A DNA stretch of 39,376 bases from the NCBI GenBank assembly GCA_026388215.1, contig JAPLKF010000010.1, positions 1 to 39,376 of the forward strand, written 5' to 3'. The position numbers and the translations under genes were made by a program. The notes beneath the pieces are model-generated. The model was not told the DNA's origin. It made no database searches and saw nothing but the letters and a program-made list of their open reading frames with translations. This DNA is from Pseudomonadota bacterium. Lineage in GTDB: Bacteria; Desulfobacterota; Syntrophorhabdia; Syntrophorhabdales; Syntrophorhabdaceae. This document shows positions 8,365 to 16,584 of the stretch, one piece after another. Position 1 is the first letter of the stretch. Each line of letters begins with the position of its first letter.

Positions 8365-8381
8365 GGGGATATTCCCCCATG
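8362..8381 (-). promoter_or_regulatory. Inverted repeat enclosing the ATPase ribosome site and start codon
   Basis: CATGGGG (8362-8368) and CCCCATG (8375-8381) are perfect 7-bp inverted arms with a 6-base loop. On the minus strand the G-rich ribosome site and the ATG of the ATPase gene fall inside the stem, so a folded message would hide them. A second upstream ATG in the other arm opens a 7-codon reading frame whose TGA overlaps the ATPase start region. Whether this controls translation is an inference. Confidence 0.4.
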
Positions 8382-8560
8382 ATAAAACATTTAGTCCGGT
8401 TCATAATTTGTATCCTTTGCATTAAGATTATAGAACAAAGGGTCAAAAGTAAACTCGATTTTTTAAGAGGAAGGGAAACAAGCTGTACCGCGTGTGGTCA
8501 AGAATAAAAAATGATTTCCCTTTTGACTTTATCGGTATTCGATTGTACTATTAAACAATT

Positions 8561-9190
8561 ATGGGTATAGCAAAGCATTTGAAAAAAAAGTTTGTAACAG
8601 GTCTTTTGCTCCTTATACCGCTCCTGGTCACTATTTATATAATCTATCTTATTGTTTCATCGTTTGACGCAATAATCTCCCCTATTATAAAGAATGTTAC
8701 CTTAAAAATTATAGGCAAAGAAATCTACATCCCCGGGACAGGTTTTTTCTTGTTTATTATAATTGCTTATATTACGGGCATCATAGCATCCAATTATATC
8801 GGGAAAACATTGCTTTCTTATGGCGAGACACTGTTAAGGAAAATCCCATTTGTTAAAGGTATATATAGCTCTGTTAAAGATATGACGGATGCCTTCTCAT
8901 CAGAGAAGAAAAGGTCGTTTAAAGAGGTTGTGCTTGCCGAATTTCCCCTAAAAGGTAGATACGCCATAGGCTTCATCACAAAACGCACAAAGACTGGAGA
9001 AGGAAAGGGCATATGCTCTGTTTTTATACCTACAACGCCAAATCCCACATCGGGGTATTTGATTTTAATACCTGAAGAGGAGTTGATATTTTTAGATATG
9101 CCGGTTGACGATGCACTTAAGTATATAGTGTCGCTCGGTACTTCTCAGATTGAGCTCCCATGGAAAGAGAAAAAATCTTCTATTTCTTAA
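8561..9190 (+). CDS. DUF502-family membrane protein
   Basis: The 209-residue protein matches the DUF502 pattern: two N-terminal membrane helices (about 12-33 and 62-82, separated by a short periplasmic part), then the conserved segment IPFVKGIYSSVKDMTDAF, AEFPLKGRYAIGFIT and FIPTTPNPTSGYL. The family is widespread in bacteria and its biochemical role is unknown. The ATG at 8561 gives the lysine-rich N-terminus (MGIAKHLKKKF) typical of the family. It overlaps tatC by 31 bases, so the two should be co-translated. The 196-base gap upstream, shared with the divergent ATPase, should hold its promoter, but no clear boxes were found. Confidence 0.9.
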   Translation: MGIAKHLKKKFVTGLLLLIPLLVTIYIIYLIVSSFDAIISPIIKNVTLKIIGKEIYIPGTGFFLFIIIAYITGIIASNYIGKTLLSYGETLLRKIPFVKGIYSSVKDMTDAFSSEKKRSFKEVVLAEFPLKGRYAIGFITKRTKTGEGKGICSVFIPTTPNPTSGYLILIPEEELIFLDMPVDDALKYIVSLGTSQIELPWKEKKSSIS

Positions 9191-9888
9191 CAGGGCTAAA
9201 AAGGTTTACTTATAAAGCCCTTATATTTGTTGCAATATCAAGCATAATCAGCTTTATCTATTCGAAGGAACTTATACAACTGCTCCTGAGGGTGGTTGGT
9301 ATTAAGGTCTATTATCTGAGCCTTCCAGAGCCTCTGTTTTCATCTGTTGAAATAGCTATCTACGCAGGTATTTTCTTTGCACTGCCTGTTATAATTTATT
9401 TAGCCTTGCATGAATTTGGCAATGTCCTTGGTTTAAAATTAGTGCAGGGATATATGTTTGCCTTCTTTTCTATACTGCTCTTTTATGTCGGTAGTATCTT
9501 CTGCTATTTCATTGTGCTACCATCAGGTATAAAATTTCTCGTTAGCTATGAGAGCAGTACCATTAAAGCAATGATATCTCTTGAGAGGTTTGTCATATTC
9601 TGCACAGCCATGATGTTTGCCTTCGGCATTACCTTTGAGGTTCCCGTTATTCTTCTGGTTCTTGGTAGAATGGGAATATTAAAATCAAAGACCCTTACAA
9701 AAACGAGAAGGTTTGCTATACTTTTTATCGCAATAGCCTCCGCAGTAATAACACCCACGCCGGATATTTATAACATGATGCTTCTCGCAGTGCCAATGTA
9801 CATTCTTTATGAGATTGGCATTCTTCTTATGAAAATAGGGGAAAGAAGGGATAAAAATGCGCGAAGACCTGACATTATGGCAGGATAG
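9160..9888 (+). CDS. tatC: Sec-independent translocase subunit TatC
   Basis: A 242-residue polytopic protein with about six membrane helices. The second half carries the TatC signature: VLPSGIKFLVSYES, FGITFEVPVILLVLGRMGIL, then a helix ending SAVITPTPDIYNMMLLAVPM. TatC is the receptor for twin-arginine signal peptides. The first half is divergent from E. coli TatC, but a glutamate after the second membrane segment (LHEFGN) matches the conserved cytosolic-loop glutamate. The start lies inside the DUF502 gene (31-base overlap); this start gives MEREKIFYFLTGLKRF, a short cytosolic N-terminus as expected. Confidence 0.9.
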   Translation: MEREKIFYFLTGLKRFTYKALIFVAISSIISFIYSKELIQLLLRVVGIKVYYLSLPEPLFSSVEIAIYAGIFFALPVIIYLALHEFGNVLGLKLVQGYMFAFFSILLFYVGSIFCYFIVLPSGIKFLVSYESSTIKAMISLERFVIFCTAMMFAFGITFEVPVILLVLGRMGILKSKTLTKTRRFAILFIAIASAVITPTPDIYNMMLLAVPMYILYEIGILLMKIGERRDKNARRPDIMAG

Positions 9889-9910
9889 CACAGAAAATTA
9901 TAAATGCTTG

Positions 9911-9940
9911 TTGACCAATTTATAGAAACATATATAGAAT
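9911..9940 (+). promoter_or_regulatory. Candidate sigma-70 promoter of the dedA group
   Basis: TTGACC (9911-9916) is followed after 18 bases by TAGAAT (9935-9940). Transcription would begin near 9947, immediately before the hairpin-forming element at 9952-9975. This is a pattern match only. Confidence 0.4.
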
Positions 9941-9950
9941 GTAACAACAA

Positions 9951-9980
9951 ACGGGACTGATCCCGCCCTGCGGGACTGAT
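9951..9980 (+). repeat. Direct repeat forming two mutually exclusive hairpins in the dedA leader
   Basis: CGGGACTGA occurs twice (9952-9960 and 9971-9979) around TCCCGCCCTG. The central TCCCG (9961-9965) can pair with the left CGGGA (9952-9956, loop CTGA), or, extended to TCCCGC (9961-9966), with the right GCGGGA (9970-9975, loop CCT). The two stems exclude each other. The element lies about 27 bases before the likely dedA ATG. It may be a REP-like dispersed element or a small RNA switch. Confidence 0.5.
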
Positions 9981-10006
9981 TGCAGACAGCTAAAAGTTAT
10001 AGAAAT

Positions 10007-10576
10007 ATGGAAGCATATATAGCAAAATACGGTTATATTGGAATTTTTATCGGTACCTTTTTGGAGGGAGAAACAACTGTTCTGCTAGGGGGGATCTTTT
10101 CTAAGCTCGGCTATATGAATATAAATAGAGTAGTACTGTGGGCTTTTATGGGAACCTTTGCTGGTGATTGCACGTTCTTCTTTCTTGGAAGGATTTTTGG
10201 TAGAAAGCAGATTGGAAAATACGAGTTTCTCAGCAGCAAGGTCCCTTTAGCAAATAAAATAATCCAGAAATACGGTAATTTCATAATATTTATTTTAAGG
10301 TTTTTGGTCGGCATAAGGGCATTAATTCTATTACTTTTAGGTTGCACAGATATGAAGAAAACCAGGTTTATCCTGTTCAGTATCTTGAATTCCATCCTAT
10401 GGAGTATTATTGTCTCATTCATTGGTTATCTGTTTGCCAATGTTGTATATGTCTTTGTACATGACATAAAAAAATATGAAGAGCTTATAATACCAATCAT
10501 ACTTGTTTCAGTGACCATATTCATATTGGTATACAGACGTATTATGAAAGAAAAGGAGAAGTCATATGGAGATTGA
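10007..10576 (+). CDS. DedA-family (SNARE-associated) membrane protein
   Basis: The 189-residue membrane protein has the DedA signature near the N-terminus (GTFLEGETTVLLGGIFSKLG), followed by a small-residue helix with AGDCTFFFLGRIFGRKQ, and later RFLVGIRALILLLLG, the conserved arginine-containing membrane motif. DedA proteins act in lipid or undecaprenyl-phosphate translocation and membrane homeostasis. The frame is open from a TTG at 9980, but the ATG at 10007 gives the family's usual N-terminus. Its last codons overlap the next small gene by 11 bases. Confidence 0.88.
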   Translation: MEAYIAKYGYIGIFIGTFLEGETTVLLGGIFSKLGYMNINRVVLWAFMGTFAGDCTFFFLGRIFGRKQIGKYEFLSSKVPLANKIIQKYGNFIIFILRFLVGIRALILLLLGCTDMKKTRFILFSILNSILWSIIVSFIGYLFANVVYVFVHDIKKYEELIIPIILVSVTIFILVYRRIMKEKEKSYGD

Positions 10577-10787
10577 TGAAAAGCTTGTGAGAGAACTCAA
10601 AAAAAAGTTTGAGATTGAGATGAACAAAAGAGAGGTTGAGATTATTGAACACTGGAGAAGAGAGCTTGAGAATATATATAAGAGAAGGTACGAGAGCTTG
10701 GGTTCTTTACAGGTTGACATTAAAGGTCTTTTGGAACGTATGGGGAACAGGGCGACAATACTTAACAAAATGGTGAGGGAAGCATAA
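10566..10787 (+). CDS. Small coiled-coil protein of unknown function
   Basis: The 73-residue product is almost entirely charged and helical (MEIDEKLVRELKKKFEIEM then KREVEIIEHWRRELENIYKR), consistent with one long coiled coil. It has no signal peptide or membrane helix and no cysteine. A good ribosome site (AAAGGAGAA) lies inside the end of the dedA gene, and the gene overlaps dedA by 11 bases, so it is co-expressed. I do not recognise a family. Confidence 0.7.
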   Translation: MEIDEKLVRELKKKFEIEMNKREVEIIEHWRRELENIYKRRYESLGSLQVDIKGLLERMGNRATILNKMVREA

Positions 10788-10789
10788 TA

Positions 10790-10905
10790 AAATAGTGATT
10801 GGTGAATAGTGAATAGTGGAAAGTACAAAGCAATAAATGCCAGGCAACGAGTAATACACCCATTGCTCGTCACCAGCTGCTCATTGCTTATCTTTACTCT
10901 AATGT
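10790..10905. repeat. Heptamer-phased array running into the transglycosylase start
   Basis: Units of seven bases follow one another: gtgattg, gtgaata, gtgaata, gtggaaa, gtacaaa, gcaataa; further on attgctc, gtcacca, gctgctc, attgctt. Within it GAGCAAT-type and ATTGCTC-type words are complementary. The array continues into the predicted N-terminus of the lytic transglycosylase and encodes much of its signal peptide. It belongs to the window-wide 7-base-period family. Confidence 0.6.
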
Positions 10906-11870
10906 TATTTTTCACCTTCTGCTCTTACGGAGGTGCGCAGGTTGCCCAGAAGAAGAGCATTGCACCTGAGAAAAGGATAGGGGATCTTGAGAAGGAAGTT
11001 ATGAAATTGCAAAGAGAGGTTGATATTTTTAACCTCGATGCCCTACCTGAGTATCTTACGTTATGTGATAAAAAGATACCCATATACAGGGAAGATGTGA
11101 GGGAAAGGTTCGAGAGGGAATTTTTTCAGTTACTCGAGAATAAGGGCCTATTAACGATTGTAGTGAAACGGTATTTAAAATATGTGAACATGATTAATGA
11201 AGAGATTCAGAAGATGTCTCTGCCATCTGACCTTGTTTATCTTGCAGTTACAGAGAGCTACCTCAATCCAAGGTCTGTATCAAAGGCAAATGCAGCAGGT
11301 ATGTGGCAGTTTATAAAAGAGACAGGAAAGCGGGAAGGATTATATGTAAGTGACAATATAGATGAGCGATATAACATGAAAAAGGCAACGAGGTCTGCAT
11401 TGACCCACCTGAAAAAGTTATACGGGGAATTTGGAGATTGGCTTATTACGATGGCGGCATATAATGCAGGCGCAGGCAGGCTAAGAGAGGCCATTGAGAA
11501 TCAGAACACCAGGGATTTTTTTGAGTTGTTTCTACCGCAGGAAACCGAGAGGTACATATTCAGAATCATGGCATTAAAAGAGATTATCCTGAACAGGGAG
11601 AGATACGGAATAAAAATAGATGAGAAAGATCTGTATAAACCTGTCCAGATTTATGAAATTCTTATCGAGACGGGCAAAGAGATACATGTGTCTATTCTTT
11701 CAAAGTGCATGGATGTGCCATTTAAGACCTTCAGGGATAATAACCTGCATTTAAAAAAATATAGATTGCCGAGGGGGTTGTACAGCATAAACGTACCTTA
11801 TGAGAAATGGGAGACATTTCTGAAAAGGCTCAAGGAATACCCGTATATCAGCGTTATTCGTGAAAAATAA
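10809..11870 (+). CDS. Membrane-associated lytic transglycosylase (MltD/Slt-like)
   Basis: The 353-residue protein has an N-terminal export signal (hydrophobic run LLVTSCSLLIFTLMLFF), a charged helical linker and a goose-type SLT domain (about 125-270). The catalytic glutamate lies in LAVTESYLNPRSVSKANAAG, followed by GMWQFIKETG and MAAYNAGAGRLREAI. It cleaves the glycan strands of peptidoglycan to 1,6-anhydro ends in the periplasm. The C-terminal 70 residues resemble the domain that follows SLT in MltD-type proteins. The GTG at 10809 is only one option: the start region is built of heptamer repeats with no ribosome site, and a TTG further in is possible. The final codons are part of a 33-base duplication (11844-11876 / 11896-11928). 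Confidence 0.87.
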   Translation: MNSGKYKAINARQRVIHPLLVTSCSLLIFTLMLFFTFCSYGGAQVAQKKSIAPEKRIGDLEKEVMKLQREVDIFNLDALPEYLTLCDKKIPIYREDVRERFEREFFQLLENKGLLTIVVKRYLKYVNMINEEIQKMSLPSDLVYLAVTESYLNPRSVSKANAAGMWQFIKETGKREGLYVSDNIDERYNMKKATRSALTHLKKLYGEFGDWLITMAAYNAGAGRLREAIENQNTRDFFELFLPQETERYIFRIMALKEIILNRERYGIKIDEKDLYKPVQIYEILIETGKEIHVSILSKCMDVPFKTFRDNNLHLKKYRLPRGLYSINVPYEKWETFLKRLKEYPYISVIREK

Positions 11871-11928
11871 TACAAAAAAAGCAAGTAATTACACATATAT
11901 CAGCGTTATTCGTGAAAAATAATACAAA
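11844..11928. repeat. 33-bp direct duplication of the transglycosylase 3' end
   Basis: The 33 bases at 11844-11876, which encode the last residues, the stop codon and a few bases beyond, are repeated exactly at 11896-11928 after a 19-base spacer. The second copy is not translated. It looks like a recent local duplication just upstream of the nuo promoter. Confidence 0.85.
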
Positions 11929-11943
11929 CTATGCGTTTTTATA

Positions 11944-11971
11944 TTGACAATTGTTTGTCGATAGTTAAATA
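11944..11971 (+). promoter_or_regulatory. Candidate sigma-70 promoter of the complex I operon
   Basis: A perfect -35 box TTGACA (11944-11949) is followed after 16 bases by TAAATA (11966-11971). The -35 box overlaps a short inverted repeat, GACAA/TTGTC (11946-11950 / 11955-11959), which could be an operator. The nuoA ATG follows at 11984, so the untranslated leader would be very short. Pattern match only. Confidence 0.45.
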
Positions 11972-11983
11972 TTATTAGCCGTT

Positions 11984-12361
11984 ATGAATACTCTGACAGA
12001 ATTTTATTACGTACTCATTTTTTTAACAGTTGCAGTTTTATTTACCATAGCCCCTGTTGTCATTGCCTATCTGATCTCTCCACGGACAAGAGGAAAAAAG
12101 ACGCTTGCTACGTATGAGTGCGGGATAGAACCCTTTGGCGGCGCATGGATACGCTACAGCGTTGTTTATTACGTCTATGCTTTAATATTCATTGCCTTTG
12201 ACGTGGATATACTGTATCTGTTTCCTGTTGCTTTGAGTTATACGAAGGGTGACAGGACATATGAATTCTATTCGTTACTTATCTTTATTCTTATTCTTGC
12301 ATTTGCAATTATTTATGCATGGGGGAAAGGGGTTTTTACCTGGAAACGAAGGATCCAATAA
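11984..12361 (+). CDS. nuoA: Complex I subunit NuoA
   Basis: A 125-residue protein with three membrane helices, the NuoA/ND3 layout. The loop between helices 1 and 2 contains the family hallmark [20 protein letters not shown], which in other complexes contacts the quinone site at the junction of the arms. [20 protein letters not shown] is the conserved second helix with its acidic residues. It is the first gene of the nuo operon and overlaps nuoB by 43 bases. Confidence 0.95.
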   Translation: MNTLTEFYYVLIFLTVAVLFTIAPVVIAYLISPRTRGKKTLATYECGIEPFGGAWIRYSVVYYVYALIFIAFDVDILYLFPVALSYTKGDRTYEFYSLLIFILILAFAIIYAWGKGVFTWKRRIQ

Positions 12362-12831
12362 TAAAGTTTGCCATTGCCGAAAAGTTTCTCAATCTCGCAA
12401 GGGCCAATTCTCTATGGCCTATGACCTTCGGGCTTGCCTGCTGTGCCATCGAGATGATGGCCACGGCCATGGCGCGTTTTGATATAGACCGCTTCGGTGC
12501 AGGGATTTTCCGGGCATCACCGAGACAATCCGATCTCATGATTGTATCAGGCACGGTAACAAAAAAGATGGCGCCTACGCTTGTGACCCTCTATGAACAG
12601 ATGCCTTCCCCCAAATGGGTAATTGCAATGGGTAATTGCGCCATATCGGGCGGCCCTTTTGTGTTTGAAGGACAATATAATCTGATAGAAGGTGTTGACC
12701 TCCTGGTGCCTGTTGATGTGTATATACCCGGATGTCCTCCGAGGCCGGAGGGGCTGCTTGAGGGGCTTATGAAGCTTGAAGAGAAGATTACGGGTAAGAG
12801 AAGGTTCCCTACTCCTGAGGCAAAATGGTAG
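12319..12831 (+). CDS. nuoB: Complex I subunit NuoB (N2 cluster)
   Basis: The 170-residue soluble subunit carries the terminal [4Fe-4S] cluster N2 that reduces quinone. Its ligands are visible as the double cysteine in [14 protein letters not shown], the cysteine in [10 protein letters not shown] and that in [15 protein letters not shown]. The ATG at 12319 lies inside nuoA but gives an N-terminus of normal NuoB length; a later start would cut into the conserved part. The gene overlaps nuoCD by 7 bases. The DNA here is clearly more GC-rich than in nuoJ or nuoK (one 60-base block counted by hand, 12421-12480, is about 60% GC). Confidence 0.95.
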   Translation: MGERGFYLETKDPIIKFAIAEKFLNLARANSLWPMTFGLACCAIEMMATAMARFDIDRFGAGIFRASPRQSDLMIVSGTVTKKMAPTLVTLYEQMPSPKWVIAMGNCAISGGPFVFEGQYNLIEGVDLLVPVDVYIPGCPPRPEGLLEGLMKLEEKITGKRRFPTPEAKW

Positions 12832-14399
12832 AAAAGGTTAAAGAAGCTTTAAGGATAAAGATTGCTGATATCAATATTACAGAAATCTCCTATGCAGAGA
12901 GAGGTTATCATCTGTCCATTGAGGCACAGAAAGGGAACATCGTCAGTGTTGTCGAGCTTTTTGAAGGCAAAGGGTTTTATCTTGCAGACTTATGCTGTGT
13001 CGATTATGTAGATTACCTCGAGCTCGTCTATTTTTTTAATCATCACAAGGAATTATGCCGTTCCAGGGTAACGTTGAAGGTTGAGCCCAACAAACCAGTG
13101 GCTCCGACGATTTCCAATATCTATACGATGGCACACTGGTATGAACGGGAGATCCATGAATTCTTCGGCGTCTATTTTGAAGGTCATCCGAATCTGACAT
13201 ATCTCTTCCTGCACGATGAGATCAACCATTATCCGCTTCGAAAAAAGCAGGTGCCCGTGCCTGCAGACGATAAAAAATTGCTCAATTCTTTCAAACCCGA
13301 GGAAGAGGAAGATACTTTCTTTATGAATCTGGGCCCCCAGCACCCGAGTACACATGGGGTCTTGCGGGTCGTTCTGAAGATGGACGGCGAATATATCCTC
13401 AGTGCAGAGCCTGTACTGGGCTATCTCCACAGAATGCATGAAAAGATGGCAGAGAATAGAAGCTATCTCCAGTTCCTTCCCAATCCGGCAAGGATGGATT
13501 ATCTTGGGGCGCTCAATTTCAACCTCGGACATGTGACGGCTGTGGAAAAGCTCTGCGGCATCGAAGTCCCGGAACGGGCTCAATACATAAGGACCATCAC
13601 CTGCGAGCTGAACAGGGTTGCAAGTCACCTCCTCTGGGTCGGTGCATTTCTCGCGGACCTTGGTGGATTAACACCCTTCTTGTATGTCTTCGACGACAGG
13701 GAAAATATTCTTGATATCCTGGAAAGCATTACAGGATCGAGACTCACCTACTGCTATTTCCGTTTTGGCGGACTCTATAATGATATTGACGACACGTTTA
13801 TCGAAATGACAAAAAGGTTTATTGAACGGATGCAGGGGCGTTTCGGGATATATGAGAAACTCATCACCAAGAACGTGATCTTCATCAACAGGGTTAAGGA
13901 TATAGGTGTTCTGGAGCAAGGCAAGGTACCCAAGTATGGGTGCTCAGGACCAGTCATCAGGAGCACTGGCATCCCCTTCGACATAAGGAAGGTTGAACCC
14001 TATGCAGCATATGACAAGATCAATTTTGAGATTCCTACCGGTACATCCGGTGATAATATGGACCGGTACATGGTCCGGATAAAAGAGATGGGAATAAGCC
14101 TCCGCATTATCGAGGAGGCTATTAAAAAACTCCCCTCAGGACCATTTAAAGCTGAGAAAGTGCCAAAAAAGCTAAAACCGCCTAAGGGCGATGTTTATCA
14201 TACCGTGGAATCACCGCGGGGTGAAACCGGTGTCTATATCGTGAGCGATGGGAGCGATACGCCTTACAGGATGCGATGGAGGGTGCCTTCATTCTCGAAC
14301 CTGATGACCTTCCCCTCTCTTGCACAGGGGATACTCATCGCAGATGCCATTGCGACCCTGGGGAGTTATGATATTGTTATTCCGGAGATAGACAGGTGA
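12825..14399 (+). CDS. nuoCD: Complex I subunit NuoCD (fused C and D)
   Basis: The 524-residue protein fuses NuoC (about 1-165; the 30-kDa signature [20 protein letters not shown] is present) to NuoD (about 170-524; [20 protein letters not shown] at its start). The D part carries the quinone-site histidine in HPSTHG and the conserved [20 protein letters not shown], and ends VIPEIDR as expected. It forms the quinone-binding connecting module with NuoB. Fused CD occurs in several bacterial groups. A 91-base gap with heptamer repeats separates it from nuoH. The usual next genes nuoE, nuoF and nuoG are missing. Confidence 0.95.
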   Translation: MVEKVKEALRIKIADINITEISYAERGYHLSIEAQKGNIVSVVELFEGKGFYLADLCCVDYVDYLELVYFFNHHKELCRSRVTLKVEPNKPVAPTISNIYTMAHWYEREIHEFFGVYFEGHPNLTYLFLHDEINHYPLRKKQVPVPADDKKLLNSFKPEEEEDTFFMNLGPQHPSTHGVLRVVLKMDGEYILSAEPVLGYLHRMHEKMAENRSYLQFLPNPARMDYLGALNFNLGHVTAVEKLCGIEVPERAQYIRTITCELNRVASHLLWVGAFLADLGGLTPFLYVFDDRENILDILESITGSRLTYCYFRFGGLYNDIDDTFIEMTKRFIERMQGRFGIYEKLITKNVIFINRVKDIGVLEQGKVPKYGCSGPVIRSTGIPFDIRKVEPYAAYDKINFEIPTGTSGDNMDRYMVRIKEMGISLRIIEEAIKKLPSGPFKAEKVPKKLKPPKGDVYHTVESPRGETGVYIVSDGSDTPYRMRWRVPSFSNLMTFPSLAQGILIADAIATLGSYDIVIPEIDR

Positions 14400-14404
14400 A
14401 GAAG

Positions 14405-14486
14405 GCAATGAAGAATTATGAATGTAGAATGAAGAATTTCAAAAGGAAGCAAAGCTAAGGGCTGATAGCTAACAGCTGAAGGCTTA
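14405..14486. repeat. Heptamer-phased arrays between nuoCD and nuoH
   Basis: Two blocks of 7-base units fill the gap: gaattat, gaatgta, gaatgaa, gaatttc; then agctaag, ggctgat, agctaac, agctgaa, ggcttaa. The second block is rich in AGCT and so partly self-complementary. No gene or promoter is recognisable here. Confidence 0.65.
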
Positions 14487-14490
14487 AAAT

Positions 14491-15462
14491 ATGAATGAGA
14501 TTATAGATATAATAGGTAAAGAAACGGCAAGGACAATTATCGGTCTTGTCGGGGTCATTATCCTTGTAGTGATTAATGCCCTTATACTCACATGGGCCGA
14601 ACGGAAGGTTGCAGGACATATGCAGCGAAGGATAGCTGCTAAAGAAGTGGGTCCCTTCGGCCTCATTCAGCCCATCGCAGATAGTCTCAAGCTTCTTGGA
14701 AAGGAACTTCTCACACCTGTAAATGTAGAAAGACCGTTGTACTTCCTTGCCCCTACCTTAATATTTATTCCTGTCCTTGTATCTTTTATCGTTATCCCCT
14801 TTGATGCATGTTTGCAGGTAAAGGATATTAATGTGGGGATACTGGTGATTCTAGCTTTTTCATCTTTGTCGACGCTTTCGATCCTCATTGCAGGATGGGG
14901 TTCAAACAATAAATATTCCCTCATCGGAGCGGTGAGAAGCGTGGCGCAGAATATTGCTTATGAGATACCGCTTTTGCTCTCGCTTCTCTCCATTGTGATA
15001 ATTGCAAGTTCCCTTTCTTTGAGAGACATAGTGGAAGCTCAGAAGGGTATGTGGTTTGTCATCTATCAGCCCTTTGCATTTCTTATCTATTTTATTGCCG
15101 GTGTGGCCGAAACGAATAGAACGCCTTTCGATCTGCCCGAGGCAGAAAGCGAGCTTGTTGCCGGTTTCCATACGGAGTATTCGGGTATGCGCTTTGCCAT
15201 CTTTTTCCTTGCCGAATATACGAACATCATGATTATCAGTGCCATTGCGACGACATTTTTCCTTGGCGGTTATCTTGGACCGGTTCTTCCCGGTATCGTC
15301 TGGTTCCTTATAAAAACGTACTTCCTTGTCTTCGTTATCCTCTGGTTCCGCTGGACATTCCCGCGAGTCAGGTTTGATCAATTGTTGAATTTCTCCTGGA
15401 AGATACTGATACCTGTTTCCTTTGCGAACTTGCTTGTCACAGGAGGGATCCTCAAATTATGA
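14491..15462 (+). CDS. nuoH: Complex I subunit NuoH
   Basis: A 323-residue protein with about eight membrane helices that joins the hydrophilic arm to the membrane arm and forms part of the quinone tunnel. The signature motifs are present: [20 protein letters not shown] near the N-terminus, [53 protein letters not shown] with its conserved acidic residues, and [13 protein letters not shown] near the end. It lies between two heptamer-repeat gaps. Confidence 0.96.
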   Translation: MNEIIDIIGKETARTIIGLVGVIILVVINALILTWAERKVAGHMQRRIAAKEVGPFGLIQPIADSLKLLGKELLTPVNVERPLYFLAPTLIFIPVLVSFIVIPFDACLQVKDINVGILVILAFSSLSTLSILIAGWGSNNKYSLIGAVRSVAQNIAYEIPLLLSLLSIVIIASSLSLRDIVEAQKGMWFVIYQPFAFLIYFIAGVAETNRTPFDLPEAESELVAGFHTEYSGMRFAIFFLAEYTNIMIISAIATTFFLGGYLGPVLPGIVWFLIKTYFLVFVILWFRWTFPRVRFDQLLNFSWKILIPVSFANLLVTGGILKL

Positions 15463-15472
15463 AACTAAATAA

Positions 15473-15610
15473 TGACCAATTACCAATCACCAATAACCAG
15501 ATAATTACCAATCATCAATCACCAATAACCAATCATTTCTGGGATGATATATCACGGCTGTTGAAGGTGGTGTTGTTTGGTTATTGTAATTTGGTCATTG
15601 GTTATTTTTC
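15473..15610. repeat. Long heptamer-phased inverted repeat between nuoH and nuoI
   Basis: The left arm (15473-15537) is built from 7-base units of the type caatcac, caataac, caatcat. The right arm (15573-15608) carries the near-complement (ttggtta, ttggtca, ttggtta). Together they could form a long imperfect hairpin around a unique centre (15538-15572). It lies inside an operon, so the stem would sit in the polycistronic message. It has no Shine-Dalgarno-blocking or terminator-like T-run. The array resembles neither CRISPR (no unique spacers) nor an insertion sequence. Confidence 0.75.
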
Positions 15611-15616
15611 AGGGGT

Positions 15617-16078
15617 ATGTTGAGGCTTATGAGATACGTTCTGGATATCATAAAGGGTGCTATTTCGCTCCTCGTCGGTATGGGCGTGACCATCAAAGCC
15701 TTCTTTAGTCCTGTTGTCACGGTCCAGTACCCGAGAAAGGTCATAAATATTACGCCCCGATTCAGGGGCCACACAAAACTTGTGGCAGACAGCGAAAATC
15801 CGGACAGGCCAAGCTGCATAGTGTGCGGCATGTGTGTGAAAAACTGTCCGTCCGGCTCGATAAAAAAGGTGGAAGGCGAAAAGAAAGAAGGCGAAAAGAA
15901 AAAGACCGCCACAGAATATATATTAGATTTTACAACCTGCAGCCAGTGTGGAATATGTGTTGAAACATGCCCTGTTGACGCACTTACCTTCTCGGCGGAT
16001 TATAACCTTGCAGGTTTTAAAAGGGAGGATTTCCATTTCGACCTCGTGAAGGAATTTGAGGAGAGGAAGACAAGGTAA
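15617..16078 (+). CDS. nuoI: Complex I subunit NuoI (two [4Fe-4S] clusters)
   Basis: The 153-residue ferredoxin-like subunit has two complete cluster motifs: CIVCGMCVKNCPSG and CSQCGICVETCPVD, for clusters N6a and N6b, which pass electrons to NuoB. The N-terminal helix (RYVLDIIKGAISLLVGMG) anchors it to the membrane arm. Between the two motifs is a lysine/glutamate-rich insert (VEGEKKEGEKKKTATE). The ATG at 15617 is very close to AGGGGT; an ATG at 15629 would have a better spacing, so the start may be four codons later. It ends one base into nuoJ. Confidence 0.94.
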   Translation: MLRLMRYVLDIIKGAISLLVGMGVTIKAFFSPVVTVQYPRKVINITPRFRGHTKLVADSENPDRPSCIVCGMCVKNCPSGSIKKVEGEKKEGEKKKTATEYILDFTTCSQCGICVETCPVDALTFSADYNLAGFKREDFHFDLVKEFEERKTR

Positions 16079-16584
16079 TGAACTTTGCTGAAATAGTATT
16101 TGTCCTTATTATGTTTATAACCTTTATAGGTGCCCTAATGGCTGTTTTATCAGGCTCAATCATCTATGCAATGATTGGACTTGTAACCGCAATGTTCGGC
16201 ATTGCTGGACTCTATGTGTATCTTAATGCACCTTTTCTCGCAATGATGCAGATTCTCATATATGTCGGGGCTATCTCAATCCTTATCGTATTCGCTATAA
16301 TGCTTGCCGGTCCTCTCTACAAGAGACCAAAAGAATGGACCACCTTAACAAATTTTTTTGTGTCCCTGATTGTCTCACTTTTTTCTTTCTTTGTACTTTT
16401 AAAGATTATAATGCGTGCATTCCTAACAGGAGGGAGAATTGATGCCTTCGCCATATCAACAAAGGATATTGGCAGGGCCCTCTTTGACAAGCTTACCCTT
16501 CCATTTGAACTTATTTCGCTTCTCATTGTTGTAAGTATTATCGGTGCGATCATGCTTGCCCTTTTCTCGAAGGAGGAAAAATGA
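16078..16584 (+). CDS. nuoJ: Complex I subunit NuoJ
   Basis: A 168-residue protein with five membrane helices, NuoJ/ND6 type. The third helix holds the conserved MIQILIYVGAI-like segment (here MMQILIYVGAISILIVF) whose tyrosine and the following pi-bulge helix couple quinone chemistry to ion pumping. The start overlaps the nuoI stop by one base and the end overlaps nuoK by four (ATGA). Confidence 0.94.
   Translation: MNFAEIVFVLIMFITFIGALMAVLSGSIIYAMIGLVTAMFGIAGLYVYLNAPFLAMMQILIYVGAISILIVFAIMLAGPLYKRPKEWTTLTNFFVSLIVSLFSFFVLLKIIMRAFLTGGRIDAFAISTKDIGRALFDKLTLPFELISLLIVVSIIGAIMLALFSKEEK

Noticed and set aside
13053-13628. 191-residue reading frame antisense to nuoCD
   Set aside because: It has no family resemblance and lies entirely opposite a strongly conserved gene.
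15473-15537. CRISPR-like short repeats between nuoH and nuoI
   Set aside because: The units are 7 bases and contiguous, with no unique spacers of constant length and no cas genes.
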